Assembly: GCA_018268855.1 (NCBI GenBank)
Contig: JAFDVR010000002.1
Location: 265,392-329,391 of the forward strand
DNA length: 64,000 nucleotides
Direction of reading: 5' to 3'
DNA from: Acidobacteriota bacterium
GTDB taxonomy: Bacteria > Acidobacteriota > Terriglobia > Terriglobales > Acidobacteriaceae
This document shows positions 50,330 through 59,012 of the stretch, in pieces. Below the pieces are notes generated by a model. It saw nothing but the letters and a program-made list of their open reading frames with translations. It made no database searches and was not told the origin of the DNA. The number at the start of each line of letters is the position of its first letter. Position 1 is the stretch's first letter. Position numbers and translations under genes: made by a program.

Positions 50330-51778
50330 TTATGCCAATCCGTTGCGTTGAATCACTGTTTTATAGAACTCATACGAGAGCTTCGGGGTACGCTTCTGCG
50401 TTTTGAAGTCCACGTAGGTAATGCCAAACCGTTCTGCATAGCCTTTTGCCCACTCAAAGTTGTCGAGCATGCTCCACAGAAAATATCCCTTCACAGGAAC
50501 GCCTTCACTCACGCCGCGCTGCAACTGCGTCAGGTAATTGCGCAGATAGTTGATGCGGTCCGTATCCAGCACCTGCCCGGCTGCATTCATCGTGTCAGCA
50601 GCGCTGCATCCGTTTTCGGTGATGTACATTTCGCGGATTCCCCACACCTTCTGCATCAGCTTCGGCGTCCAGTAGATCGCCTGCGGATTGTAGAAGAGCC
50701 AGTCCGCCATCAGCCGTGGATACGTCGCCGGCCGTGGAATCCGTACATATCCGTCCGGATTGTCCGCAGCCATCACTTCCTGCGTGGTGTAGATATTCAC
50801 GCCCACAAAATCCAGCGGCGCAGAGATGATCCTCAACTCCTCCGCCGTAAACTTCGGCGCATCCGCACCCAACCCATTCAAATAGCGCTCAGGATACTTG
50901 CCCTCAAACATCGGCACTTCATACATCTCGTTGAAGTCGCGAAGAGCAATCTCCGCCGCGCGAATATGTTCCGCGCTCTCAATCGCAGGCATCGCGCCAT
51001 GCACATCTTCCGCAATACCTACGCGCGCTTTGCCTTTTGCATGCGCACGAATCGCCTGCACCGCCAGCCCATGCGCCAGCAGGGCATAGTGCCGCGTCTG
51101 TGCCACCACTGCGCGCGAGTTATGAATGCCCGGAGCGTGATGCGGCTCGTTGCCGTATCCGCCCTCGATGTACGACCGGAACTCATTGATCGTCATCCAG
51201 TTCGTAATGCGGTCGGAAAGATTAGTCGCGCAGTAAGCAGCGTAGTCGGCAAACGCCAGCGCCGTATCGCGGCTGCGCCATCCACCCTGCTTGTCTTCCA
51301 GCGCCTGCGGCAGGTCCCAGTGAAAGAGCGTGCAATACGGCTCAATCGCCGCAGCGTGCAACTCGTCCAGCAGACGCTTATAGAAGTCCAGCCCCTTCGG
51401 ATTCGGCGCGCCTCCGCCCGTAGGAAACACACGTGGCCACGCAATCGAAAAACGAAATCCCTTCACACCGAGTTGCTTCATCAGGGCGACATCACCTTTA
51501 TAGCGATGGTAGAAATCGTCCGCCACATCGCCAGTATCGCCGTTGCGCACCTTGCCCGGAATCTTGGAGAACGTGTCCCACACCGAAGGCAGGCGCCCAT
51601 CTTCATTCCACGCGCCTTCCACTTGATAAGCAGCCGTCGCCGTTCCCCACACAAATCCCTTCGGAAACGCATGCGGCGCAGGCGCAGCCACGGCGGAAGC
51701 AACAGCCACTTCAGCTGGCATCAACGCGCCAGCGGCAGCAGCCACACTCCCAGTTTTCAAAAAATCTCTGCGGTCCAT
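50330..51778 (-). CDS. Tat-exported GH1 beta-glucosidase-like enzyme
   Basis: A 482-aa GH1 enzyme cleaving beta-glycosides of short oligosaccharides, exported by a Tat signal (DRRDFLKT followed by an Ala-rich stretch). The barrel begins at FPKGFVWGTATAAYQVEGAW. The acid/base motif reads TINEF instead of the usual TxNEP, and the nucleophile is in YITENGCS. The aglycone region ends with SMLDNFEWAKGYAERFGI. The ATG at 51778 has GAGG at a five-nt spacing; a GTG two codons earlier overlaps that site. First gene of the GH1-GH2-GDPD group, suggesting plant-polymer or glycolipid degradation in the periplasm. Confidence 0.88.
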   Translation of the reverse strand: MDRRDFLKTGSVAAAAGALMPAEVAVASAVAAPAPHAFPKGFVWGTATAAYQVEGAWNEDGRLPSVWDTFSKIPGKVRNGDTGDVADDFYHRYKGDVALMKQLGVKGFRFSIAWPRVFPTGGGAPNPKGLDFYKRLLDELHAAAIEPYCTLFHWDLPQALEDKQGGWRSRDTALAFADYAAYCATNLSDRITNWMTINEFRSYIEGGYGNEPHHAPGIHNSRAVVAQTRHYALLAHGLAVQAIRAHAKGKARVGIAEDVHGAMPAIESAEHIRAAEIALRDFNEMYEVPMFEGKYPERYLNGLGADAPKFTAEELRIISAPLDFVGVNIYTTQEVMAADNPDGYVRIPRPATYPRLMADWLFYNPQAIYWTPKLMQKVWGIREMYITENGCSAADTMNAAGQVLDTDRINYLRNYLTQLQRGVSEGVPVKGYFLWSMLDNFEWAKGYAERFGITYVDFKTQKRTPKLSYEFYKTVIQRNGLA

Positions 51779-51849
51779 CCGCACCTCGTCTAAGGAATGA
51801 CCATAAGCCTAGCTGAAAAATGTAATCGTAGTCATCCCCGGAAAGATCC

Positions 51850-51880
51850 AAAAGCAAAAAGGCCGTCCATCAGGACGGCC
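51850..51880 (-). terminator. Intrinsic terminator of the M23 peptidase gene
   Basis: An 8-bp stem GGCCGTCC/GGACGGCC (51861-51880, 4-nt loop) is followed on the minus strand by TTTTTGCTTTT. It ends the unit 51909-52919 before the GH1 promoter region. Confidence 0.8.
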
Positions 51881-51911
51881 CAACTAACACTAAAACTGAA
51901 AACTAAGACTA
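51881..51911 (-). repeat. T-rich stop-codon-adjacent repeat (copy 2, degenerate)
   Basis: On the minus strand the M23 peptidase stop TAG is followed by TCTTAGTTTTCAGTTTTAGT and GTTAGTTG, then the terminator stem. It is a weaker version of the motif after the aldehyde dehydrogenase and rpsL genes. Confidence 0.5.
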
Positions 51912-52919
51912 GCTCCGTGCATCATTCAAGCTAGCAATGGTCGTCCGCAGATACTTATGCGGATTCACGGCTGTTCCGCGGATACGTACTTCGTAGTGGC
52001 AGTGGTAACCGGTCGATCGCCCCGTCATACCCACGTAACCGATCACCTGTCCGCGCGATACATGCGCCCCCCGCATCACTGCAAAGCTGGACATATGGCC
52101 ATACACCGTCTTGATGCCGTTGCCGTGATCGATCACCACCTCGCGTCCATATCCATTGCCGACAGCAGCCATCTCAACCGTGCCGTCTGCAGTCGCGTGG
52201 ATAGGCGTGCCCTTCGGCGCGGAGATGTCTACGCCCTTATGGAACTCGCCTTCGCCGCCACCCAGGATCGGGTCTTCACGCTGGCCGAAGCTCGAAGTAA
52301 TCGGCCCCATCACCGGCCACAGACTAGGCGCGCTTGTGGAGATAGAAAGATCGCCCAAAGGGTTGAAGCTCCCCAGCGAGGTAGCCGAGATGCTGTTTCC
52401 AGCGATCATCCGGGCCGCGCTGCCACTCAATGCACTCGCACGTAATGCATAAAAATCATCCAGCGACTTGGCATAGCTCGCCTCGCTGAAAGTGCCGGTG
52501 CTTCCCGGAACCAGTTCGGCAGAAGCAGCTACCGTTCCCGCAGACTTGCCCTTGGAAGATTTGCTCGAAGCCATGCTGTGCCGTGACGGCATCGCCAGTT
52601 TGTTCACCGTCAGGCCGTAGAGCGCGGAAACCTCGCTGGCCAGAGCACCGAGTGATGCTGCCTGTACGTCTTTTTCATGCGCCGCTGCTTCCAGCTTGGC
52701 GTAATCGCTGCGGAGCGAGTTCTGCTCCTGCCGCATCTGGTTGAACCGCGCCGTCTTAATCAGCATGCGTGAGTACGACCCCGCCATGCCCGCGATCGTG
52801 AACATACCAATCACCGCGGCGGCAACAAAGATATAAGCAAACTTTAGGGGAACCGGAACCCGTTTGAGAGAACCATCGGCGTCACGCGATACGAAGACGA
52901 TATAAAAGTTCTTCTTCAA
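51909..52919 (-). CDS. Membrane-anchored M23-family peptidoglycan endopeptidase
   Basis: A 336-aa envelope protein with an N-terminal transmembrane helix (about 27-48), a coiled-coil/linker region rich in Ser and Ala (about 50-200), and a C-terminal LytM domain. Zinc ligands are complete: FHKGVD (HxxxD), VYGHMS, and YHCHYEVRI (HxH). Such proteins cleave stem-peptide cross-links or activate amidases (EnvC/NlpD-like) during growth and division. It is monocistronic, with the terminator at 51850-51880 downstream and a 250-bp gap upstream that contains a hairpin (53064-53083). Confidence 0.88.
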   Translation of the reverse strand: MKKNFYIVFVSRDADGSLKRVPVPLKFAYIFVAAAVIGMFTIAGMAGSYSRMLIKTARFNQMRQEQNSLRSDYAKLEAAAHEKDVQAASLGALASEVSALYGLTVNKLAMPSRHSMASSKSSKGKSAGTVAASAELVPGSTGTFSEASYAKSLDDFYALRASALSGSAARMIAGNSISATSLGSFNPLGDLSISTSAPSLWPVMGPITSSFGQREDPILGGGEGEFHKGVDISAPKGTPIHATADGTVEMAAVGNGYGREVVIDHGNGIKTVYGHMSSFAVMRGAHVSRGQVIGYVGMTGRSTGYHCHYEVRIRGTAVNPHKYLRTTIASLNDARS

Positions 52920-53063
52920 GATCGGTCTACCTCAGCCACACAGGGATTTTCGACTCTCTCCCGCCGGGCGGTTCGCCATGGTCAGAATGCTTCAGGGCAA
53001 ATGCGATTCACTAAAGCTCATTCAGGAGGTCGATTAGTTGTGGACTCATCAAGTCTAGCCCCC

Positions 53064-53083
53064 GGGTTGCCCCGAAGCAACCC
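53064..53083. repeat. Hairpin in the leader region of the M23 peptidase gene
   Basis: A 7-bp inverted repeat GGGTTGC/GCAACCC with a 6-nt loop, followed eight bases later by another GGGTTGC (53092-53098). It has no T-tract. It may be an mRNA leader structure or a protein site; the remaining gap 52920-53169 shows no other feature. Confidence 0.35.
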
Positions 53084-53169
53084 TCCGAGCTGGGTTGCTC
53101 TGTAACACTTCCGTCATCGGACCTGCCCCATCAGGACATATTGCGGCGATACACCGCTTTCGACCTGTA

Positions 53170-54051
53170 CTATAGGCTGTTCTGAATCCCCCATAGGTTT
53201 AACCCATGGGTGAGTACGGCTGGTAGTAGGCTTTTCGTTCGATGTGTTAGGTATCCCCAGAAAAGCCCAATAGGAATAATCTGTAATGCACCGATCACTA
53301 TTTGCATGAACGACTTATGCGGATGTTGAGACCAATCTAACGGCATATGCATCGACGCCCAGAGAGATGTAGCGACGACAAAGCCAATGCCCTTGTTATG
53401 AAATGCGTGTCCTAACCTGGTCTGGAGGAGCATGCGCGTAAATTCCTCTGCTAGCCCAGCTGTGATGATTCCTGTATAAAGCGCGCCAAAGAAGCGTGTT
53501 CCTCGAAAAAAGATCTTCCAATGTGAGAGTTCGGGTGCCACGGCCAAGGTAATACCACCGAAAAGTAAGTTGATGAAGATCGGTAGATACCAATATTGAA
53601 GGTTAATACCCAGTTGGCGAAGCTTATAGCGGTAGATAAAGAGGAACACCAGAGCTAGCGCAATCGGAAAGACAAATAGAAGGAGCAAAACGAAGAGAGA
53701 CACCCTCCCAAGACCATGAATCGTCGTCCAAACCGGACTGAACCGAACAATCAGTAAGACCATCCCAAGTACTATGCTGCCAATAATGATCAACGATTCC
53801 TGCATCACTGGGTGCTTGATCGGGAATCCGACCGCGGGAGCGGGAGCTATCTTCACGACCACATCGGTCAACAGTAAGCCGCACCACACCGCGAGGAGAT
53901 AACCAACCGAGTGTGTAAGAGTGTGCTTAATCCAACCTGTGTAGAGGATCTGAGCGGCAATAGCCAACAAGACAAGTGTGGCTACCGGATACACCTTCAC
54001 GGTTCGACCATGTTGCTCAATGCTCTCGATAAGGGCTCGCATCAATGACAT
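53170..54051 (-). CDS. CPBP-family intramembrane metalloprotease
   Basis: A 293-aa polytopic membrane protein with about eight hydrophobic segments. The Abi/CAAX protease motifs are present: AEEFTRMLLQ (EExxR), a helix ending in WASMHM (His), and LLPAVLTHGLNLWG (second His). Members cleave prenylated or other membrane proteins, and some give bacteriocin immunity. The gene has more A/T in third positions than its neighbours, a possible sign of acquisition. It is isolated between the M23 gene and thiL, on the opposite strand to thiL. Confidence 0.78.
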   Translation of the reverse strand: MSLMRALIESIEQHGRTVKVYPVATLVLLAIAAQILYTGWIKHTLTHSVGYLLAVWCGLLLTDVVVKIAPAPAVGFPIKHPVMQESLIIIGSIVLGMVLLIVRFSPVWTTIHGLGRVSLFVLLLLFVFPIALALVFLFIYRYKLRQLGINLQYWYLPIFINLLFGGITLAVAPELSHWKIFFRGTRFFGALYTGIITAGLAEEFTRMLLQTRLGHAFHNKGIGFVVATSLWASMHMPLDWSQHPHKSFMQIVIGALQIIPIGLFWGYLTHRTKSLLPAVLTHGLNLWGIQNSL

Positions 54052-54160
54052 AGGCGATTTAGTATCAACAATGTTCGCGCCGGTCGTAGTTATCCGTGCC
54101 AGATCACCATAGTACTCGCGAACGGTATCGCTAAGGTGGGGACGTAGGTATCCTCAAGTT

Positions 54161-55123
54161 TTGGCCGCAAACTCCATCGCCGAACGCGATTTCATCCGCT
54201 CTCTGTACAGACAAGCCTCCGGCGGCAGAGGCCCGCTGCGCCTTGGCATAGGCGACGACTGCGCTATCCTTCGCCCACCGAAGGGAATAGAGATCGTGGT
54301 CACCACTGATTTCTCTCTTGAAAACAAGCACTTCCGCCGAGACTGGCACCCGCCCCAATCCGCCGGACACCGTTGCCTGGCTCGCGGCCTCAGCGATCTT
54401 GCCGCTATGGGAGCCAAACCGCTGGCTGCATTTCTCTCCATAGCCGTTCCTAAAGGCCTCGAAAAAGCCTATCTAAACGGGTTTTTAAGGGGATTTATGG
54501 CCCTCGCAAAAGCACATAGTGTCCCTCTGGCTGGCGGTGATACAGCCGCAGCCCCCGGTGACGAACTACTCGCCGACATCACTCTCCTCGGAACGATCCC
54601 GCAGGGCAAAGCGCTCCTCCGCTCGGGAGCAAAGGCTGGGGACGGCATCTACGTCACAGGCCGGCTAGGCGCAGCCGCTGCAGAACTGGAACAACTCGCG
54701 GCGAACGCAACGCATTTCAAAGCGGCAAAACCATCCGAAATCCACCCACATCTCTTCCCGCAACCACGTCTTGCCGTAGGCCAGGCGCTCCTCAAACGCA
54801 AACTCGCTACAGCAGCTATTGACATCAGCGATGGCCTTTCCGTAGACCTCCTCCATCTCTGCGAAGAATCGAAATTGGATGCCGAAATAGAAACAGCTAC
54901 GCTCCCGCTTGGCGCAACGCTCATGCAGGCGCTGCATGGCGGCGAAGACTACGAACTTCTCTTCACCGCATCCCGTCCAGTCCCGAAAAAACTCGCCGGA
55001 GTACCCATCACGCGCATCGGAACCATGCTCCCGCGAGCGGGCCGTTCTCCCCGCATGAGCCTGCTCGACGAAAAAGGGAAGCGCAACCTACTCAAGCCGC
55101 AGGGATGGGAGCATCAATTATGA
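54161..55123 (+). CDS. thiL: Thiamine-monophosphate kinase
   Basis: ThiL phosphorylates thiamine monophosphate to the active cofactor thiamine diphosphate in the cytoplasm. The 320-aa protein shows GIGDDCAIL (29-37), TTDFSLENKHF (where the family has TTDxLVEGxHF), the RGLSDLAAMGA segment, the VPLAGGDT motif and the IDISDGLSVDL motif, so active-site motifs are largely intact. The start is TTG 54161; no ATG occurs in frame until residue 82. Its stop overlaps the next gene by ATGA. Confidence 0.88.
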   Translation: MAANSIAERDFIRSLYRQASGGRGPLRLGIGDDCAILRPPKGIEIVVTTDFSLENKHFRRDWHPPQSAGHRCLARGLSDLAAMGAKPLAAFLSIAVPKGLEKAYLNGFLRGFMALAKAHSVPLAGGDTAAAPGDELLADITLLGTIPQGKALLRSGAKAGDGIYVTGRLGAAAAELEQLAANATHFKAAKPSEIHPHLFPQPRLAVGQALLKRKLATAAIDISDGLSVDLLHLCEESKLDAEIETATLPLGATLMQALHGGEDYELLFTASRPVPKKLAGVPITRIGTMLPRAGRSPRMSLLDEKGKRNLLKPQGWEHQL

Positions 55124-55701
55124 CCTCTCCCACGTGGACAGCCACGATCCTCAAAAGCGCGCCCATGATCACGCCCGCGCGCCAGTTCGTCTATCCCAAA
55201 CCCGTGCCCGGAGAAGAGGACGCCATGGCACGCGGGGCCATGTACCTCGACGTAAAACCACAAACAGGTGGCAGCTTTCTGGCCATGTGCGCCATCGGTT
55301 TTGCCTCCGGCACGGTGGCAAGCGGCGTCTTCGCAACGCCCAATCCCGACGAACTCTGCGCCATTGCCGGCGGATACGCCTATCTGATCGACACGCTCAA
55401 TCCCACGCGTTCCACGCAGATAGAACTCCGTCCCGTCGTCCAGATCCTCTCCGCTCCGGAAGCCCTCGGCGGAACAGGCGCGCTCATCTTCCTCGGCTTT
55501 CACCACGCCGTCATTCGCGGCGCAGGCAACGTCCTATGGGAAACCCCACGCCTCAGTTGGGAAGGCATCACCCACCCGCGCATTGAGGGAGATACGCTGC
55601 GCGGCTTTGGCTGGGAGATGATGACCGACAAGGAGGTCCCATTCGCCGTCCACCTCGATAGAAGAGAAGTCACTGGTGGTGGCTATCCCCGCACACCTTA
55701 G
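55120..55701 (+). CDS. Conserved-looking hypothetical protein, coupled to thiL
   Basis: A 193-aa soluble protein; I do not recognise the family. It has Gly/Ala-rich repeats of beta-strand character (FLAMCAIGFASGTVASGVFATPNPD) and a pattern of short hydrophobic strands separated by polar turns, with no signal peptide or membrane helix. The ATG at 55120 overlaps the thiL stop (ATGA), implying translational coupling. The pairing may hint at thiamine metabolism, but nothing in the sequence supports a specific role. Confidence 0.6.
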   Translation: MTSPTWTATILKSAPMITPARQFVYPKPVPGEEDAMARGAMYLDVKPQTGGSFLAMCAIGFASGTVASGVFATPNPDELCAIAGGYAYLIDTLNPTRSTQIELRPVVQILSAPEALGGTGALIFLGFHHAVIRGAGNVLWETPRLSWEGITHPRIEGDTLRGFGWEMMTDKEVPFAVHLDRREVTGGGYPRTP

Positions 55702-55815
55702 AAACACGTGCAGGGGTTTGTGTCTGGGTTCGTCCAATGCCAGAAATCCTCATCAAGGCGTTGTGCGTAAATCACCATTCTCGAAGTTCAAAGAATTTTT
55801 GTTAGGCTCACACCC

Positions 55816-57894
55816 ATGCGATACCGCATCGTGCTGGCACTTCTTCTCGCGTCTACGGCGTTTGCACAACAAGACCCCGTTCCGAATCCGCGCATTGCGC
55901 AGATGATTGCCAATCTCTCTCGCACTCAGACGCCGCGCGAAAGTGCCCTCGCACCCAACGGTAAATGGCTCGCATGGACAGTAGATGGTTCGCTCCACTT
56001 CGTTGCGACCGGCTCACTCACAAGCGACCAGATTTTATCGCCGCAACCAAAAACACCTTATAGTAACGCCTGCTTCAGCACCTATCCGGTATGGTCGGCA
56101 GATTCTGCACGCCTGGCCTTTCTTTCCAACTGCGATGGCAAAGGCGGCATAGAAAAGCGATCACAGATATGGCTCTTCGATCCGTTGAAGAACAGCTACC
56201 GCCAACTCACACATCTCACCGGCCTCATCTCCAAGCCGCAGTTCTCACCCGATGGAAAGACCCTCGCCTTCCTCTTCACGCCCAACGCCACACGAGCAGC
56301 AGGCGCAACCGACGCGATGAAACCTGCCGTAGGCGTGATCGGACGAGATAACGTCGAGGTGCAGACGATCGAAATGATAAGCGCCGAGGGCGGTACTTCG
56401 GAATCCTTCGGCACTGTTGGCGAAGGACTTTATATCTATGAGTTCTCGTGGGCGCCTGACTCCCGCCGTCTCGTCTACATAGCAGCACCACCTCCAGGGG
56501 AAAACAATTGGTGGGTCGCAAAACTTTATATGCAGTCCCTCCCGATGTTGTATGCATACCCAGGGCCTGTGCCTGCGGGAAGACTACCCATCAAACCAGA
56601 AATCCTCGTAGACCCCACTACCATCCCCGGCCCGCTCCACGGCTTGCAGATCGCCCTGCCGCGCTTCTCACCCGACGGAAACAACATCGCCTTCATCGGC
56701 GGCCTCATGTCAGACTTTGGAGTGACAGGTGGCGACCTCTACATCGTGAAAGCCGACGGACCGAATGCCGGCAAGGACACGCACCCCTTCACCGCCGGAC
56801 GCAAAGCCTCCATCGCATGGTTCCAATGGACAGACCCAGACCATGTCGCCATCACTGAACGCGAAGGCGGACGCGTCCACCTCGCCATCCTCGGCACCAG
56901 CGGCGCGCAGATGCCGTGGTTCTCGCAGTACTTCGACGGAACACTGAGCGCGGGAACATCTTCGCTCTCACTCTCTGTTTCGCTCGCGACGCATTCCGTC
57001 GCCGCAGTGCGCTCCTCCTTCGATCACGCGCCTGAAGTTTGGTACGGCGCGCCCAACAATCTGCATCAGGTATCGCACCTCAACGATGCGCTCGAACCTG
57101 CATGGGGCAAAGCAGAATCCATCGAATACACCAACGAAGGCTTTCACATCCAGGGCTTTCTGCTCTATCCCGCGCACTATGATTCGGCCAAGAGATACGG
57201 TCTCGTCACCTACGTCCACGGCGGTCCATCGTCGGCCACCTCCAACGCATGGCCGTCCACAAGCTTCGGCCCCGCTCCCTTTTCTGCGATGGATTACTTC
57301 GTCTTCATGCCGAACTTCCGCGGCTCCTTCGGACAAGGTGAAGACTTCACCCAGGCCAATCGCAAAGACTTCGGCCACGGCGACCTGCGCGACATCCTCG
57401 TCGGACTCGATGTCGTCGAAAAGCGCTTTCCCATCGACACGAACCGCATCGGCATCACAGGCTGGAGCTACGGCGGATTCATGACCATGTTCGCCACCAC
57501 GCAGACAGACCGCTTCAAAGCAGCCGTCGCCGGGGCAGGCATCTCCAACTGGCAGAGCTACTACGGCCAGAACTCCATCGATCAGTGGATGGTGCCGTTC
57601 TTCGGTTCCACCGTCTATCAAAACCCTGAAATTTATGCGAAAAGTTCACCAATTACCTACATAAAGAACGCAAAAACGCCCACTTTATTGGTGGTCGGCG
57701 ACCGTGATGGCGAATGCCCCGCGCCGCAGTCGTTCGAGTTCTGGCATGCTCTCCGCGCTTTTGGAGTTGATACGGAACTGGTCGTCTACCCCGGCGAGGG
57801 GCACCACTTCCGCGATCCGGCCCATCGCATCGATGTACTGACCCGCGCCCTTGACTGGTTTGACAGCAGGATGCCAGTGACAGGGGCAAAATAG
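55816..57894 (+). CDS. Exported S9-family peptidase (dipeptidyl/prolyl oligopeptidase type)
   Basis: A 692-aa serine peptidase with a signal peptide (about 1-17, ending AFA). A WD40/propeller-like N-terminal part contains Asp-box-like repeats (WSADSARLAF, FSPDGKTLAF, WAPDSRRLVY). A C-terminal alpha/beta-hydrolase domain follows. The catalytic triad is Ser in GWSYGGF, Asp in VVGDRDGECP and His in GEGHHFRDP. The full triad and the length fit DPP IV/acylaminoacyl peptidase relatives that release dipeptides or act on oligopeptides in the periplasm. It precedes a convergent PLC-like gene by 3 bp between stops. Confidence 0.88.
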   Translation: MRYRIVLALLLASTAFAQQDPVPNPRIAQMIANLSRTQTPRESALAPNGKWLAWTVDGSLHFVATGSLTSDQILSPQPKTPYSNACFSTYPVWSADSARLAFLSNCDGKGGIEKRSQIWLFDPLKNSYRQLTHLTGLISKPQFSPDGKTLAFLFTPNATRAAGATDAMKPAVGVIGRDNVEVQTIEMISAEGGTSESFGTVGEGLYIYEFSWAPDSRRLVYIAAPPPGENNWWVAKLYMQSLPMLYAYPGPVPAGRLPIKPEILVDPTTIPGPLHGLQIALPRFSPDGNNIAFIGGLMSDFGVTGGDLYIVKADGPNAGKDTHPFTAGRKASIAWFQWTDPDHVAITEREGGRVHLAILGTSGAQMPWFSQYFDGTLSAGTSSLSLSVSLATHSVAAVRSSFDHAPEVWYGAPNNLHQVSHLNDALEPAWGKAESIEYTNEGFHIQGFLLYPAHYDSAKRYGLVTYVHGGPSSATSNAWPSTSFGPAPFSAMDYFVFMPNFRGSFGQGEDFTQANRKDFGHGDLRDILVGLDVVEKRFPIDTNRIGITGWSYGGFMTMFATTQTDRFKAAVAGAGISNWQSYYGQNSIDQWMVPFFGSTVYQNPEIYAKSSPITYIKNAKTPTLLVVGDRDGECPAPQSFEFWHALRAFGVDTELVVYPGEGHHFRDPAHRIDVLTRALDWFDSRMPVTGAK

Positions 57895-57897
57895 AAG

Positions 57898-58941
57898 TTA
57901 TTTGTACTGCACCTTACTGTCGCCGGGATACGGTGTTTTAATCAGCGGATTACCGGGGTTATCTGGCACAATTCCGGGGTATTTCCCACCTGATTTGACC
58001 ACTTTCGATAGCTCTTCCACCTGATCGGAAGCAATGAAATCGACTCCGGCGAGTGTGGCCGCACGCCAGCGCGCCTGCGCTCTGACCAGCGATCCGAAAT
58101 TGTAATTGTCGAACCAGCCGTTTTGCTTGAACAAAGCCGGCGGACCTCCATCGAGCGTATAGAAGCGCAGCCATAGCCCTTTTCTGTGGGCAAGATCGAC
58201 AAACGCTTTCAGCCGCGCGTCGTGCGCTGGAGTCCACTCACCGGTCCTGGGCTGCTGGACACCTTCGATGACCTTCCAGGGATTGTTCCACCAGCGGCGA
58301 TAGGTGGTGGCGCTCTCGCTCATCACTACATCAGGGGGCGCTGTAACAGCTTCGTCATCGCTGTGCACGGCGCCAAAGACATAGAGCTTGCTGCCCACTG
58401 GCCGGTCTGTATAGAAGACCTTCTCCTGCGCGTCCGAGCGTCCGGTCAGAATGAGGACAGGACCTGCGTTAAAGATGGGCGTGACTGCCTTCGGATCGGA
58501 AGGCTTGACGGCATAGGCCAGCCAGTCTCGGTGCGATTCAATCAGCTTCCAGAGTGCCTGCAGCATCTGTGGCTGTTCGGTTTTTAGATCGAGATTGAGT
58601 GTGATGATGGGCCAGTTGTCCCGGACGCCATCCTGTAAGGCCTTGTCTGCGTAGGGCTGAATGCGTTTGAAGAAGTAGTCTTCCAGCGTAGGCTCTTTGC
58701 CGCTGAGTTTCTTCTCGTGCGAGACGACGATGCGGCCTTTGCCGTCTGGGGCGACGTACCAGGTGAGGTCCTGCTCAATGGCTACGGGCACACCAGTAGC
58801 CAGAGCGCGATCGATGCGGTCATTCCAGTCACCGTGATACGGATAGCAGTTGTGGCAATCCACCAGCACGCGGGTTCCGGGAGCTTGAGCTGTAGCGAAC
58901 ATCGGTAAGGCGAGAGCGGCGGCAAGGAAGAACGATCTCAT
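57898..58941 (-). CDS. Exported PLC/GDPD-like TIM-barrel phosphodiesterase
   Basis: A 347-aa secreted protein (signal peptide about 1-18) of the PLC-like phosphodiesterase superfamily. The motif order LVDCHNCYPYHGDW (catalytic His), VAIEQDLTWY (Glu and Asp), and IVVSHE (second His) matches GDPD and phosphatidylinositol-phospholipase C barrels. The ending GVDFIASDQVEEL is the normal C-terminal element, unlike the permuted relative at 46770-47897. Substrate unknown, probably a phosphodiester on lipid or glycan. A TTG two codons upstream is less likely than the ATG at 58941. Confidence 0.75.
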   Translation of the reverse strand: MRSFFLAAALALPMFATAQAPGTRVLVDCHNCYPYHGDWNDRIDRALATGVPVAIEQDLTWYVAPDGKGRIVVSHEKKLSGKEPTLEDYFFKRIQPYADKALQDGVRDNWPIITLNLDLKTEQPQMLQALWKLIESHRDWLAYAVKPSDPKAVTPIFNAGPVLILTGRSDAQEKVFYTDRPVGSKLYVFGAVHSDDEAVTAPPDVVMSESATTYRRWWNNPWKVIEGVQQPRTGEWTPAHDARLKAFVDLAHRKGLWLRFYTLDGGPPALFKQNGWFDNYNFGSLVRAQARWRAATLAGVDFIASDQVEELSKVVKSGGKYPGIVPDNPGNPLIKTPYPGDSKVQYK

Positions 58942-59012
58942 GCGCAACAGGGTAGCAGGACGATTGGCTTTGCTGCAGCAAATAGAAGGCGGCCGCGTCC
59001 CACCATTCCAAG

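Noticed and set aside
49583..51793. A 736-codon open frame on the plus strand
   Set aside because: It is antisense to the GH1 and GH2 genes, both of which carry intact catalytic and Tat motifs; Arg/His-rich composition marks it as a shadow.
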